A stretch of 64,000 bases of DNA from Pseudorhodobacter wandonensis (GCF_001202035.1 NZ_LGHT01000041.1:105253-169252); one strand, 5' to 3'; positions 52,619-61,759 are shown, counted from the first letter of the stretch. A program made the numbers and translations. The notes: generated by a model from the letters alone, not told the origin.

Positions 52619-53464
52619 TTAGTCGTTTTTATCCCGATTGATCGGATAGCCGCTCGCTGGCTCTTTGACAGGCTGGACCAACATCCGATCTAACCACTGG
52701 TCTCGGGGCGTTCTGAATTGCTCGATCCCGATCGTCATCGCTTCGTGGCCCGCCAAAGGCTGCGCCCTATAGGTGCCCAATAGCCAGTCCCACCAAGGCA
52801 GGTTAAAGCCAAAATTGCTGTTCGTTTCCTCTGGCAGAATTGAGTGATGAACGCGGTGCATATCTGGCGTCACCACAATCAAGCGCAAAAACCGGTCCAC
52901 GATCAAAGGAAGTCGGACGTTCGAGTGATTGAACATCGCAGTCGCATTCAGCAAGACCTCAAACATCAAGACCGCAATGGCAGGCGGGCCCAATACCAGC
53001 ACCAATGCCAGTTTGATCCCCATCGACAACACAATCTCGACCGGATGAAAACGCAGGCCCGTGGTGACATCGAAATCGAGATCCGCGTGATGCATCCGAT
53101 GGAACCGCCAAAGTGCAGGAACGGCATGAAACATGACGTGCTGCAAATAGATGACCAAATCCAGAACGACGACACTTACAAAGACCGCAAGCCAAGCAGG
53201 CGCATCGATGAAATTGAACAGCCCCCAGCCACGATCCTGTGCCATGATCGCCAATCCGACCGCGAGGATTGGAAAGGTCAAGCGCAAAACAATCGCGTCT
53301 ATTACCACCAAGGCCAGATTGTTCGACCACCGGATCACCCGCGGAATATCTCGCCTGCGCCGGGGGGCGAGCAATTCCCACAATGCCATAATTACCAAAA
53401 CGCCAAGAAACACCCCGAGGCGCAACTGCGGCTCGGCGGCGAAGATGGTTTCCGTCGTTGACAT
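52619..53464 (-). CDS. Fatty acid hydroxylase/sterol desaturase family membrane protein
   Basis: The 281-residue protein has several membrane helices and the His clusters of the membrane di-iron hydroxylase family: HVMFH, HRMHH, the HSNVRLP region and HRVHH. It would oxidise a lipid chain using O2 in the membrane. AAGGAGG sits 7 bases from the ATG at 53464; the ATG at 53470 is too close to it. It lies 45 bases after the multicopper oxidase stop on the same strand, so they are probably co-transcribed. Confidence 0.9.
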   Translation of the reverse strand: MSTTETIFAAEPQLRLGVFLGVLVIMALWELLAPRRRRDIPRVIRWSNNLALVVIDAIVLRLTFPILAVGLAIMAQDRGWGLFNFIDAPAWLAVFVSVVVLDLVIYLQHVMFHAVPALWRFHRMHHADLDFDVTTGLRFHPVEIVLSMGIKLALVLVLGPPAIAVLMFEVLLNATAMFNHSNVRLPLIVDRFLRLIVVTPDMHRVHHSILPEETNSNFGFNLPWWDWLLGTYRAQPLAGHEAMTIGIEQFRTPRDQWLDRMLVQPVKEPASGYPINRDKND

Positions 53465-53509
53465 GCGCATGCCTCCTTCGCGTAGAGCATCGCGTTCAGC
53501 GAACCGCTC

Positions 53510-54916
53510 TCAGGTGACGGTGAATTGCCCCATCATACCCGCATCTTCATGCTCAAGGATATGGCAGTGAAACATATAAGGTGTTTCTTGGCGCGCTGGT
53601 TGGTCAAAACGCGCTATGATCTCTGCTTCGCCTGGCACAAGCAGCGTATCTTTCCAGCCGGTGTTTTCAGGCCGTGGCGCTGCTCCATTCTCGCTTAACA
53701 CGCGAAACCGAACGCCATGAATGTGGAACGGGTGGGCAACCATCGTGCTGCGGATACGCCAACGCTCGACACTGCCCTGCGCGACAGCGAAATCGATCCG
53801 TTCCATGTCATAAGGGCGTCCGTTAATGGCAAAGGCGCCCCCACCCGTCATCATACCGCCCATACCCATATCCAGCGAGACGAGACGTGTTTGCACTTCG
53901 CTGCCTGCAAGATCTTCGAGCACACCATCCAGTTTGTCTGGCAGTCTGGTTATGCGCACGGGCAGCGCTGGATCGACCTCAAATGGCAGAACGCCGTAAG
54001 GTTGGGCTGGATCGCTCATCATAACAGCTGCGCCGCCATCGGACATATCAACAAGCACTTCGGCCCGCTCACCCGGCGCAAGGCTCAGCCTGTCCAGAGC
54101 AATCGGTGCGGGCAGGAACCCGCCATCCGTCGCCACCAAATGCATTGGCCGCGTATCGCCAAAAAACAGCGTATAAATGCGGGCGTTTGATCCGTTGAGC
54201 AGGCGCAATCGCACGATCCCTTGCGGCACAACCGCCGTCGCGCCAGCCTGACCGTTGACCAGCAAATAGTTACCCGCAAACCCGTGCATTACATCCATCA
54301 TCGATGGATCATAAATCATGCGCCCCGCGTCATCGAAACGGCGATCCTGCAAGACGAGTGTCAGGTCATCGACACCATACGCCGATGGCAAACCGCGCGC
54401 GTCGTCGTCTCCATCCGTGATGTGAATGACGCCCGCCAGCCCGAAATACACCTGCTCTGCCGTCCGCTCGTGGATATGCGAGTGATACCAGACTGTCGCG
54501 GGATCTTGCGCGACATGCATCTCTGGTTGCCAGCTCTTGCCCGGCGCGATTGGCAGATGCGGGCCACCGTCATGTTCACCGGGCACCAAAAACCCGTGCC
54601 AATGGGTGCTTACCGGGGATTTCAGCGCATTGGTAACTTCGGCGGCAAGATAACCATTCTTAACAATGATCGTCGGCCCCAGATAGTCTTGGTTGAATCC
54701 GGCAGTCGGTGTGGCGGCCCCTCCGAGAAAGCTGCGACTTCCTGATTGGGCTTGCAAAGACAGCCGCCCGGTCGAGCGTGTGTCAAGAAGCGCCGGCATT
54801 GCCAGACGCGCCATTGGCGCTGTTTCTTGCGCGAATGCACGCGCAGGCCAGCGCGACACGGCTCCTGTTGTGACAAGCGCAGCGGTAGAGGACGTTAAAA
54901 ACTGGCGTCTTTTCAT
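53510..54916 (-). CDS. Multicopper oxidase, Tat-exported
   Basis: The 468-residue protein begins MKRRQFLTSS, a twin-arginine signal (cleavage near ARAFA, about 29). The copper motifs are complete: HWHG, WYHSHIH, HPFHIHG and HCHILEHEDAGMM with the type 1 Cys, His and Met. A Met-rich stretch (SLDMGMGGMMTGGG) resembles the Cu(I)-loading region of CueO-type oxidases. It would oxidise Cu(I) to Cu(II) in the periplasm. An ATG 54 bases upstream is less likely because the Tat signal begins here. Confidence 0.93.
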   Translation of the reverse strand: MKRRQFLTSSTAALVTTGAVSRWPARAFAQETAPMARLAMPALLDTRSTGRLSLQAQSGSRSFLGGAATPTAGFNQDYLGPTIIVKNGYLAAEVTNALKSPVSTHWHGFLVPGEHDGGPHLPIAPGKSWQPEMHVAQDPATVWYHSHIHERTAEQVYFGLAGVIHITDGDDDARGLPSAYGVDDLTLVLQDRRFDDAGRMIYDPSMMDVMHGFAGNYLLVNGQAGATAVVPQGIVRLRLLNGSNARIYTLFFGDTRPMHLVATDGGFLPAPIALDRLSLAPGERAEVLVDMSDGGAAVMMSDPAQPYGVLPFEVDPALPVRITRLPDKLDGVLEDLAGSEVQTRLVSLDMGMGGMMTGGGAFAINGRPYDMERIDFAVAQGSVERWRIRSTMVAHPFHIHGVRFRVLSENGAAPRPENTGWKDTLLVPGEAEIIARFDQPARQETPYMFHCHILEHEDAGMMGQFTVT

Positions 54917-55005
54917 TGGGCTATTCAATCCGGTTACTGACCCAAAAGCTGATCGCAATTGGCGCGTCATTCCTTACATCACTAAGGTGCTTGCTTGTCC
55001 AAGGA

Positions 55006-55203
55006 TTAGTCAAGCAGCGCTTTCTTGCGCGCTGTGAATTCTACAGTGTCAATTTCGCCCGTGGCAAATCGCTCATTCAAAAGCACCAAGGTACGGTCGC
55101 TTATATGTGGACCAATGCCACCACCAAAGTGGCGCAGGACGTCAACCGTACCTGCGACAATCCCGATACCCAAAAGGGTCATGAATATCGGTCCGAGAAA
55201 CAT
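55006..55203 (-). CDS. Short SHOCT-domain membrane protein
   Basis: The 65-residue protein has one membrane segment (MFLGPIFMTLLGIGIVAGTV) followed by a SHOCT-type helix pair (LVLLNERFATGEIDTVEFTA). SHOCT proteins are short and often adjoin metal-stress genes. The start at 55203 is favoured by GGGGGG upstream; an in-frame ATG at 55218 and TTG at 55233 are alternatives. It leads a minus-strand set with the multicopper oxidase and the hydroxylase. Confidence 0.72.
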   Translation of the reverse strand: MFLGPIFMTLLGIGIVAGTVDVLRHFGGGIGPHISDRTLVLLNERFATGEIDTVEFTARKKALLD

Positions 55204-55771
55204 GGCAACGCCCCCCATTGGCCGTCGCCACAAGCAAACCCGCTATCCGCCAAATAGTTTTCATCGGCATCCCGCATCGCCTTTTGTGTGGCGTCACGAT
55301 CAGTATTGACCTCGCTATCACTAGATCACGCACCTTGCGTAGATTCCGGTCAATGAAACCGCGAAGAATTCTTCTTCGCCAAAGGGTCAGTACATAGTCA
55401 ACGATACCCTCAATTTCACATGACAACGCTCACTCAAGATGCACCTTGCCCCTGCTATCGATGCCGATACTAACCCAACAAGAGACTGTTGTTTTTCCAG
55501 AATTTCGCCTGTCCCAAGTGCCCAAATCGCCCAGTGGGGCCGATGCCAGCGTTCAAAACGACAAACATTCACCCAAAGCGCTGTAAATGTTAGCGAATCA
55601 TAAGAGTTGCCGTGGTGTGACCATTCCGCTACAACTGCCATTATGAGCACAGCGACAAACCGATCCCAACATGCAGCTTAAGCCTTTGACTTTAAAACCA
55701 TTAATAGGCAGCATGAACTGCCCTGTTTCTCGTCTTAAACCCCACGCGGCCCGTATGCCGCCGCCAATGGG
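55204..55771 (+). other. Intergenic region left of rsgA, no supported gene
   Basis: This 570-base spacer is the right edge of the accessory region and is more AT-rich than the genes on its right. Antisense ORFs (for example 55387-55650) have no recognised domain. It presumably contains promoters for the SHOCT-oxidase set and for rsgA. I see no repeat of the ffs end that would mark an attachment site. Confidence 0.55.
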
Positions 55772-56854
55772 ATGACTGCTATTTCCCCTGATACATACAC
55801 ACTGGAAGCACTGGGCTGGGCCGAAGATTTCGCGCACCAGGTTACTGATGAGGATGAAGGCGACCGCCCTGCCCGCGTGGCCCAAGTGCATCGCGACCGT
55901 TTGGCCGTGCTAACCCCCGATGGCCCGCGTGAGGTGGCGCTGCCCAATGGCCACCCCTCGGGCAGTTTTGCCGTAGGCGACTGGGTTATGGTTTCAGCCA
56001 GCCAGTCGGTGATGCGCCGCCGGCTGGAACGGCGCAGCCTGCTGCAACGCCGCGTCCATTCCCGCGCTGGCAGCCGCAATATTGGTGAATACCGGCTGAT
56101 CGGCGCGAATATCGACACGCTGTTCATCACCACATCCTGCAACGCCGATTTCAACGTGGCGCGGCTTGAACGCTATCTGACGCTGGCGCATGATGCGGGG
56201 GTCGAGCCGGTAATCTTGCTAACCAAGGCCGATATGGCCGAAGACCCCGAAAGCTATGCCATTGAGGCGCAAAAGTTGGGCCGCGATTTGGCCGTGTTGG
56301 TGCTGGATGCCCATGCCCCCGACGTGGCCGAAAAACTGGCGCAATGGTGTGGGGCCGGCAAAACCGTGGCGCTGTCGGGGTCATCCGGCGTTGGCAAAAC
56401 CACGCTGACCAACGCGCTGACCGGCAAGGATGAGGCTACCCAGGGCGTGCGCGATGACACGCGCGGCCGCCACACCACCACTGCTCGCAGCTTGCACCCT
56501 TTGCCCAGTGGCGGCTGGCTGATTGATACCCCCGGAATCCGCGGCCTTGGCGTTTCCGATGCTGCCACCGGCATTGATGTCACCTTTGCCGAAATTACTG
56601 AGCTTGCCGCCCAATGCAAATTCCGCGATTGCGCCCATGTGGCCGAGCCGGGTTGCGCCGTCCAAGCCGCGGTTGCCAGTGGTGAGATTGACGCCGACCG
56701 GCTGGACCGCTGGCGCAAGCTTTCGGCCGAAGATGCGGTGAACACGGCCAGTTCCGGCGCGGCAATGGGCAAGGGATACGGCATTACAAAACGGGGCAAA
56801 GGTAAAGCTGTCGCCAAACAAATCAAAGCCGCGCAAAAACACAAAAAACGCTAG
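55772..56854 (+). CDS. rsgA: Ribosome small subunit-dependent GTPase A
   Basis: RsgA is a circularly permuted GTPase that matures the 30S subunit. The 360-residue protein has an N-terminal OB domain, then G4 TKAD (151-154), G1 GSSGVGKT (203-210), G3 DTPGIRG, and a C-terminal zinc finger around CKFRDCAHVAEPGCAV. The permuted order G4-G1-G3 is diagnostic. It ends with a basic tail. Its TAG overlaps the convergent phosphatase stop. Confidence 0.96.
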   Translation: MTAISPDTYTLEALGWAEDFAHQVTDEDEGDRPARVAQVHRDRLAVLTPDGPREVALPNGHPSGSFAVGDWVMVSASQSVMRRRLERRSLLQRRVHSRAGSRNIGEYRLIGANIDTLFITTSCNADFNVARLERYLTLAHDAGVEPVILLTKADMAEDPESYAIEAQKLGRDLAVLVLDAHAPDVAEKLAQWCGAGKTVALSGSSGVGKTTLTNALTGKDEATQGVRDDTRGRHTTTARSLHPLPSGGWLIDTPGIRGLGVSDAATGIDVTFAEITELAAQCKFRDCAHVAEPGCAVQAAVASGEIDADRLDRWRKLSAEDAVNTASSGAAMGKGYGITKRGKGKAVAKQIKAAQKHKKR

Positions 56855-57312
56855 GTACTGGCCCAAAGCCGCTGGGCCTCGGTTTCCACCGCACAAGGCC
56901 GCACCGCGCGCAGCCGTGCCAGCGCTGCATCAGGGGCCTCGCCCAACTCAATCATCAACCGCAGTGCGATCATGCCCGTGCGCCCGCATCCGCCGCGGCA
57001 ATGCACGATAATGCGCCCACCTTTGGCCAACCGCCCGTGCAAATCGGCCGATATTTCCGACCAACCGGCCACGGGCACACCAAAATCGGCAATAGGGTAA
57101 CAACGCTGCGCAATCCCCTCAGCCGCCAAAGCGTCGGCCAGATCAGGCGACAGTTCTGCCGCCTCGGCCTGTTCAACCAATGTCAGCACCACATCCGCCT
57201 GCCAATCGCGCAAAACAGCCACATCTGCCGCCTGTGGCAAAGGGCATAGGCCCAGCACACCGCCACCCACCGCAATTTCAGAAATCGAAAACACTCTGCC
57301 CCCATTTTCCAT
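56851..57312 (-). CDS. Dual-specificity/tyrosine phosphatase-like protein
   Basis: The 153-residue protein has the Cx5R active site HCRGGCGRTG (Cys105, Arg111) and the upstream general-acid Asp in YPIADFGVP (Asp76). This is the layout of small cysteine-based phosphatases of the DSP/PTP fold. No signal peptide is visible. The substrate is unknown. It is divergent from dnaX, with about 76 bases between them. Confidence 0.9.
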   Translation of the reverse strand: MENGGRVFSISEIAVGGGVLGLCPLPQAADVAVLRDWQADVVLTLVEQAEAAELSPDLADALAAEGIAQRCYPIADFGVPVAGWSEISADLHGRLAKGGRIIVHCRGGCGRTGMIALRLMIELGEAPDAALARLRAVRPCAVETEAQRLWAST

Positions 57313-57388
57313 TACTCTAGCCCCACGGGTGGACGCGCCGCAAGCGAGTGCTTAGATTGCAACCAAGCGCCGAATCCGAGGGGACCGC

Positions 57389-59137
57389 ATGTCTGAAACC
57401 ACAAAGCCCGCCTATCAGGTTCTGGCCCGCAAATACCGGCCCGAAACCTTTGCCGATCTGGTGGGGCAGTCGGCGATGGTGCGCACCTTGAAAAACGCCT
57501 TTGCCGCCGATCGTATCGCGCAGGCGTTTATCATGACGGGTATTCGCGGCACCGGCAAAACCACAACCGCGCGGATCATCGCCAAAGGCCTTAACTGCAT
57601 CGGTCCCGATGGCACAGGCGGCCCGACAACCGAACCCTGCGGGGTCTGTGACCAGTGCAAATCGATCATGGAAGGTCGCCATGTTGACGTCATGGAAATG
57701 GACGCGGCCTCGCGCACGGGTGTTGATGATATTCGTGAAATCATCGCCTCGGTCGCCTATCGCGCCACGTCCGCGCGGTACAAGATCTACATCATCGACG
57801 AAGTTCACATGCTGTCGACCAGCGCCTTTAACGCGCTGCTGAAAACGCTTGAAGAACCGCCAACGCATGTGAAATTCATCTTTGCGACCACGGAAATTCG
57901 CAAAGTGCCGGTGACGGTTCTGTCACGCTGCCAGCGGTTTGACCTGAAACGGATTGAGCCCGAGGTGCAGATTGCCCTGCTGCAAAAAATTGCCAAGGGC
58001 GAAGGTGCACAGATTTCTGACGATGCGCTGGCGCTGATTACCCGCGCCGCCGAAGGCTCGGCCCGCGATGCGACCTCGCTGCTCGATCAGGCAATCAGCC
58101 ACGGCGCAGGCGAAACCACCGCCGACCAAGTGCGCGCGATGCTGGGGCTGGCCGACCGCGGGCGGGTGCTTGATCTGTTTGATATGGTCGTGCGCGGCGA
58201 TGCGGCGGCGGCGCTGACCGAGCTTGCGGGCCAATATGCCGATGGCGCGGACCCGATGGCGGTGCTGCGCGACTTGGCCGAAATCACGCATTGGCTCTCG
58301 GTCATCAAAATCACCCCCGAGGCCGCCGAAGACCCGACGATTCCACCGGATGAGCGGACGCGCGGTCTTGATATGGCAGGGCGTTTGCCGATGCGGGTGC
58401 TGACGCGGATGTGGCAGATGCTGCTGAAAGCGCTGGAAGAGGTGGCGCTGGCCCCTAACGCGATGATGGCCGCCGAAATGGCCGTGATCCGGCTAACCCA
58501 TGTGGCCGACCTGCCTGACCCTGAAACCCTGATCCGCAAGCTACAATCCACGCAGCCCACCGCCCCCACAGGCGGTGCGCCTGCTAGCGGTGGTGGCGGC
58601 GGCATGGTTCATGCAACGACGCGCCTGCAGGCGCCCGCGATGGGGGCGGTTCACGGGGCAACGATGCAGGGCGGGCAATCCGCTGCCGTGGCTTTGGCCC
58701 CCGATGCCCTGGCCTCATATCTGACGTTCGAACATGTCGTCGACCTGATCCGCGAGCGTCGCGACATGAAACTGCTGGTCGAGGTGGAAACCACGCTGCG
58801 GCTGGCCAAATACTCGGCCGGCCGGATTGAATTTGAACCCACCGCCGATGCCCCACGCGACTTGGCGGCACGACTGGCGGCGCGGCTGCAAGGCTGGACC
58901 GGCACGCGTTGGGCCGTGACCGTGGTAAATTCCGGTGGCGCCGCCACGATTGCCGAAGAGCAGGACAAAGACCGGATTGAGGCCGAGGCAAAGGCGATGG
59001 AAAACCCGCTGGTGCAGGCTGTTTTCACTGCCTTTCCGGGTGCCAAAATCACCGCGATGCGCAAGCCCGAGCTTGAGGCCGCCTTTGAGGCGCTGCCCGA
59101 GGTTGAAGATGAATGGGACCCGTTCGAAGAAGGTTGA
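57389..59137 (+). CDS. dnaX: DNA polymerase III subunits gamma/tau
   Basis: DnaX is the clamp-loader ATPase. The 582-residue protein has Walker A GIRGTGKTTT (51-60), the zinc-binding Cys70, Cys84, Cys87 and Cys90, Walker B IIDEVH (135-140) and the SRC motif (LSRCQRFDLK). A Gly/Ala-rich linker follows the AAA+ and collar domains (about residues 395-430), then a tau-like C-terminal domain. Whether a frameshifted short gamma form is made cannot be told from the sequence. It begins the dnaX-ybaB-recR operon. Confidence 0.97.
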   Translation: MSETTKPAYQVLARKYRPETFADLVGQSAMVRTLKNAFAADRIAQAFIMTGIRGTGKTTTARIIAKGLNCIGPDGTGGPTTEPCGVCDQCKSIMEGRHVDVMEMDAASRTGVDDIREIIASVAYRATSARYKIYIIDEVHMLSTSAFNALLKTLEEPPTHVKFIFATTEIRKVPVTVLSRCQRFDLKRIEPEVQIALLQKIAKGEGAQISDDALALITRAAEGSARDATSLLDQAISHGAGETTADQVRAMLGLADRGRVLDLFDMVVRGDAAAALTELAGQYADGADPMAVLRDLAEITHWLSVIKITPEAAEDPTIPPDERTRGLDMAGRLPMRVLTRMWQMLLKALEEVALAPNAMMAAEMAVIRLTHVADLPDPETLIRKLQSTQPTAPTGGAPASGGGGGMVHATTRLQAPAMGAVHGATMQGGQSAAVALAPDALASYLTFEHVVDLIRERRDMKLLVEVETTLRLAKYSAGRIEFEPTADAPRDLAARLAARLQGWTGTRWAVTVVNSGGAATIAEEQDKDRIEAEAKAMENPLVQAVFTAFPGAKITAMRKPELEAAFEALPEVEDEWDPFEEG

Positions 59138-59188
59138 AGCGCGGCAAGCGGCACCTTAGGTCGGGGTAAATCAGTTGGAGAAAATAGA

Positions 59189-59533
59189 ATGCTAAAAGGT
59201 TTGGGTGGGCTTGGCGACATGGCCAAGATGATGAAAGCCGCGCAGGAAATGCAAGGCAAGATGGCCGAGATGCAAGACGGGCTGGAGCGGATTGTTGTGA
59301 TCGGCGAAAGCGGCGCGGGTTTGGTCAAGGCGCGGGCCACCGCCAAGGGAGAGTTGACAGGACTGGATATTGACCCATCGATCTTTGTCGCGTCTGAAAA
59401 GGAAGTGGTCGAAGATCTTATCCTTGCCGCAATCAAGGATGCACAAAGCAAGGCGAGTGAGCGGGCGCAATCGGAAATGGCCAAGCTGACCGAAGGTTTG
59501 GGCCTGCCTGCGGGCATGAAACTGCCATTCTAA
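59189..59533 (+). CDS. YbaB/EbfC family nucleoid-associated protein
   Basis: The 114-residue protein has the typical YbaB layout: N-terminal helix MMKAAQEMQGKMAEMQDGLE, central strands (GAGLVKARATAKGELTGLDI) and C-terminal helix. It binds DNA as a dimer. It lies between dnaX and recR as in most bacteria, with the recR ATG directly after its stop. A TTGGAG sequence precedes the ATG. Confidence 0.94.
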   Translation: MLKGLGGLGDMAKMMKAAQEMQGKMAEMQDGLERIVVIGESGAGLVKARATAKGELTGLDIDPSIFVASEKEVVEDLILAAIKDAQSKASERAQSEMAKLTEGLGLPAGMKLPF

Positions 59534-60133
59534 ATGAGCCAGGCCCCGCGCGATATTGAGCAGCTGATCGACCTGATGGCGCGCTTGCCTGGGCTGGGCC
59601 CTCGGTCGGCGCGGCGGGCCGTTTTAATGCTGCTGAAAAAGCGGGGCGCGGTGATGGCCCCATTGGCGCGGGTGATGGCCGAGGTGGCCGAGAATGCCCG
59701 CGACTGCCGGTTTTGCGGCAATATCAGCAGCGCCGAGATCTGCGAGATTTGTAGCGATGAGCGGCGCGCGACCGGTGAGATTTGCGTGGTCGAGGACGTG
59801 GCCGATCTGTGGGCGATGGAGCGCGGGCATGCCTTCAAAGGGCGCTATCATGTGCTGGGCGGCACACTTTCGGCGCTGGATGCGGTGGGGCCCGAGGAGC
59901 TGCGGATTCCGGTGCTGTTGGATCGGGTCCGCGAGGAGAATGTGACCGAGGTAATCCTTGCCTTGAATGCGACCGTAGACGGGCAAACCACGGCCCATTA
60001 TATCGCCGAAGTGCTGGAAAATACCGGCGTTCAGGTGACCAGCCTTGCCCAAGGCGTACCGATTGGGGGCGAGCTGGATTATCTGGACGATGGCACGATC
60101 GGGGCGGCCTTGCGGGCGCGGCGGCGGTTTTAG
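59534..60133 (+). CDS. recR: Recombination protein RecR
   Basis: RecR works with RecF and RecO in gap repair. The 199-residue protein has the N-terminal HhH ([20 protein letters not shown]), a zinc finger with Cys58, Cys61, Cys70 and Cys73 ([16 protein letters not shown]), and a Toprim domain ([20 protein letters not shown], then [15 protein letters not shown]). It follows ybaB directly, completing dnaX-ybaB-recR. Confidence 0.97.
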   Translation: MSQAPRDIEQLIDLMARLPGLGPRSARRAVLMLLKKRGAVMAPLARVMAEVAENARDCRFCGNISSAEICEICSDERRATGEICVVEDVADLWAMERGHAFKGRYHVLGGTLSALDAVGPEELRIPVLLDRVREENVTEVILALNATVDGQTTAHYIAEVLENTGVQVTSLAQGVPIGGELDYLDDGTIGAALRARRRF

Positions 60134-60450
60134 GCGCGGGTTGTGCCGCAAAAGCCCGCGCGCGGACACTTTCGCAAACGTTTGAAAACAAACAATATTG
60201 TTAGTTTTGTTTACCCAATATTAACCTTTGCCGCAGGGCATGGCAGGCGGGCCTTGCGCATTCACACGGGGTCAGTGGCCCCTAAAGACAAGATCGGCAC
60301 AGCCTGTCTGAGGCATAAAAAAGCACCCCGCAGGCCAGCCCTTTGTAGTAAATGGCGCAAGCGAGGCGAACTGCAGGTTGAGCCCACTTTGGCAAATGCT
60401 GCGCGTTGCACGAATGTCCGCTATCATGAGATCTTCCAAAAACCTCCAAC

Positions 60451-60478
60451 AACCGCTTAGGTTTTGAGCGGGGTTTTT
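60451..60478 (+). terminator. Terminator-like hairpin downstream of recR
   Basis: CCGCT (60453-60457) pairs with AGCGG (60467-60471) around a 9-base loop, followed by GGTTTTTGG. It is 320 bases after recR, so it may end another, unseen transcript. Confidence 0.4.
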
Positions 60479-60507
60479 GGCAGCGTCGATCGGGGTGGTT
60501 CTGGCGT

Positions 60508-60533
60508 GTTCCAAAAAGGAGGGTTTTTGGAAC
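60508..60533. repeat. Perfect 10-bp inverted repeat GTTCCAAAAA/TTTTTGGAAC
   Basis: The two 10-base arms (60508-60517 and 60524-60533) are exactly complementary around GGAGGG. The left arm repeats a word present 75 bases upstream. It could be a regulatory site or the end of a small mobile or palindromic element. Confidence 0.7.
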
Positions 60534-60746
60534 AGCCCTGACGGTCCGACGTGCGGACAAAGTGCGCCTGCGCAGACGCCGAACGAATGACTGGTTAGCG
60601 GATCGAGCGGCGCATAGTCCGGTTTATGCTAATGCTACTATCCGATTTCGGTTTTTGCGGTTGCCGTTTCCAGCGGGTCAAACCGCTTTTGTGAGTCGCG
60701 GTCAGCCACTATCCAGCGCCGCCGCGCCACCAGTTCTGGGGACGTG

Positions 60747-61265
60747 TCAGCGCATGACAGATGGCGCACCCAATCTGTCTGTAATCAGGTCCCAATTGTC
60801 TCGAAAGGCCTCAAGGTCTTTTGTGGCGACAGAGGCATGTTTCGACTCCTTATTGCGCGGTCGTTCGCCTCCATTCTGAGCCAAGTACCCCATGTAACCG
60901 TCGAAAATCAGGTCTTGCAGATCGCGCAGTGTCAGAATGTAGAACCGAACATGCGCGAGACAGTCGCCCAAGTAGACATAGACGTAAATCAGATCAGGGT
61001 CGTCCAAGGGGTCCACCTTGGTTACAATCTGCTTCGGGCCGCGCTGTTCTATGTTCAGCAGATTTCCCAGTCCGATGGTTGCGGTTTCTTTCCGCATGGC
61101 CTTGACCTGCAGGCGAAGGGTGCGTCGCCCATGCATCGCCAAGATGTCAGCAACAGGCAGGTTTCCTGAAAATGCCGTTGCCACAATGTCGTTTCGCCCG
61201 AGTTCTGCCACCACCAGACTTTCACCCATTTGGCCCGTCAAAAAACGGCTATAGTCTTTTCCCAT
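60747..61265 (-). CDS. PD-(D/E)XK-nuclease-like protein, function unknown
   Basis: The 172-residue protein has the pattern of a PD-(D/E)XK core: Glu15 in TGQMGESLVVAEL, Asp40 in LPVADILAM and Gln53-Val-Lys55 in LRLQVKAM. A helical tail follows (SKHASVATKDLEAFRDNWDL). This spacing (Glu, Asp, then QxK) fits restriction-endonuclease-like folds such as DUF4365 relatives, but the exact family is not certain. The ATG at 61265 has GGAGGG upstream; earlier ATGs are unlikely. It lies between recR and the IS91-type element. Confidence 0.6.
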   Translation of the reverse strand: MGKDYSRFLTGQMGESLVVAELGRNDIVATAFSGNLPVADILAMHGRRTLRLQVKAMRKETATIGLGNLLNIEQRGPKQIVTKVDPLDDPDLIYVYVYLGDCLAHVRFYILTLRDLQDLIFDGYMGYLAQNGGERPRNKESKHASVATKDLEAFRDNWDLITDRLGAPSVMR

Positions 61266-61759
61266 CGTCAGCCCTCCACTAGCGAAATCCATTGGCGCGT
61301 TCATTAACACGTTTTTACCCCCACCACGAAAGAGCGGAAATTCGAGATCATCGCTGTATTCGGTAAAATGGACTCAGGCACTTTGAGGCCATTCGCTGCG
61401 CTTGTACAGCCCGCCCCAAAAGGTGAAGGTTTTCTGATGCGGGTCGCGGCGATACGCTGCGCATTTGCGCGACCACGACCCGCGTTGGAAAACCTCCCAA
61501 GGAGGAAGCCGCGGGGGTCTTGGTGCGATCTATGGGGAAAGTGCTGGGACGGTTGAGGCGACGGCTGTGTCAGGGGTGCGGCTGAAGGTGCGCGTAACGG
61601 CTGAGCCGGTCGCAGAAGCGGCCGAACATGCTGACACCGCTGTGCAGATTGTGGTGCTTTCCGTCGTTTTTCGCGCCGCGGAGCGATAAGCGCATACGGG
61701 CTGGGCCGGGTCTGCGGGCAGCAGCCAGTGGCGGTTCGAGACAAATGACAGGCGGTGCG
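61266..61759 (-). other. Flank downstream of the IS91-type transposase
   Basis: Non-coding or poorly coding sequence between the PD-(D/E)XK gene and the transposase stop. It holds an inverted repeat (61439-61483). An ORF on the minus strand starts at an ATG overlapping the transposase stop (ATGA at 61763) and runs to about 61530 (77 residues, MTHRLSFVSNRHWLLPADPA at the start); it may be an IS-encoded passenger but has no known domain. Confidence 0.5.
61439..61483. repeat. Inverted repeat GCGGGTCG/CGACCCGC near the IS91-type element
   Basis: Perfect 8-bp arms (61439-61446 and 61476-61483) enclose a further self-complementary GCGCATTTGCGC. It lies about 280 bases beyond the transposase stop. 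IS91-type elements have a rolling-circle origin with a hairpin at the end following the transposase, so this is a candidate end. Confidence 0.45.

Larger units (their letters stand above)
60134..60746 (+). other. Intergenic region right of recR, with repeated TTCCAAAAA arms
   Basis: About 610 bases hold no supported gene. Two structures are listed separately: a terminator-like hairpin (60451-60478) and a perfect inverted repeat (60508-60533). The word TTCCAAAAA occurs at 60434-60442, again at 60509-60517, and inverted at 60524-60532. No family match for the short ORFs. Confidence 0.55.

Noticed and set aside
44374..55771. ffs 3' end as an attachment site for an integrated island
   Set aside because: No repeat of the ffs end was found at the right side, and no integrase lies in this interval.
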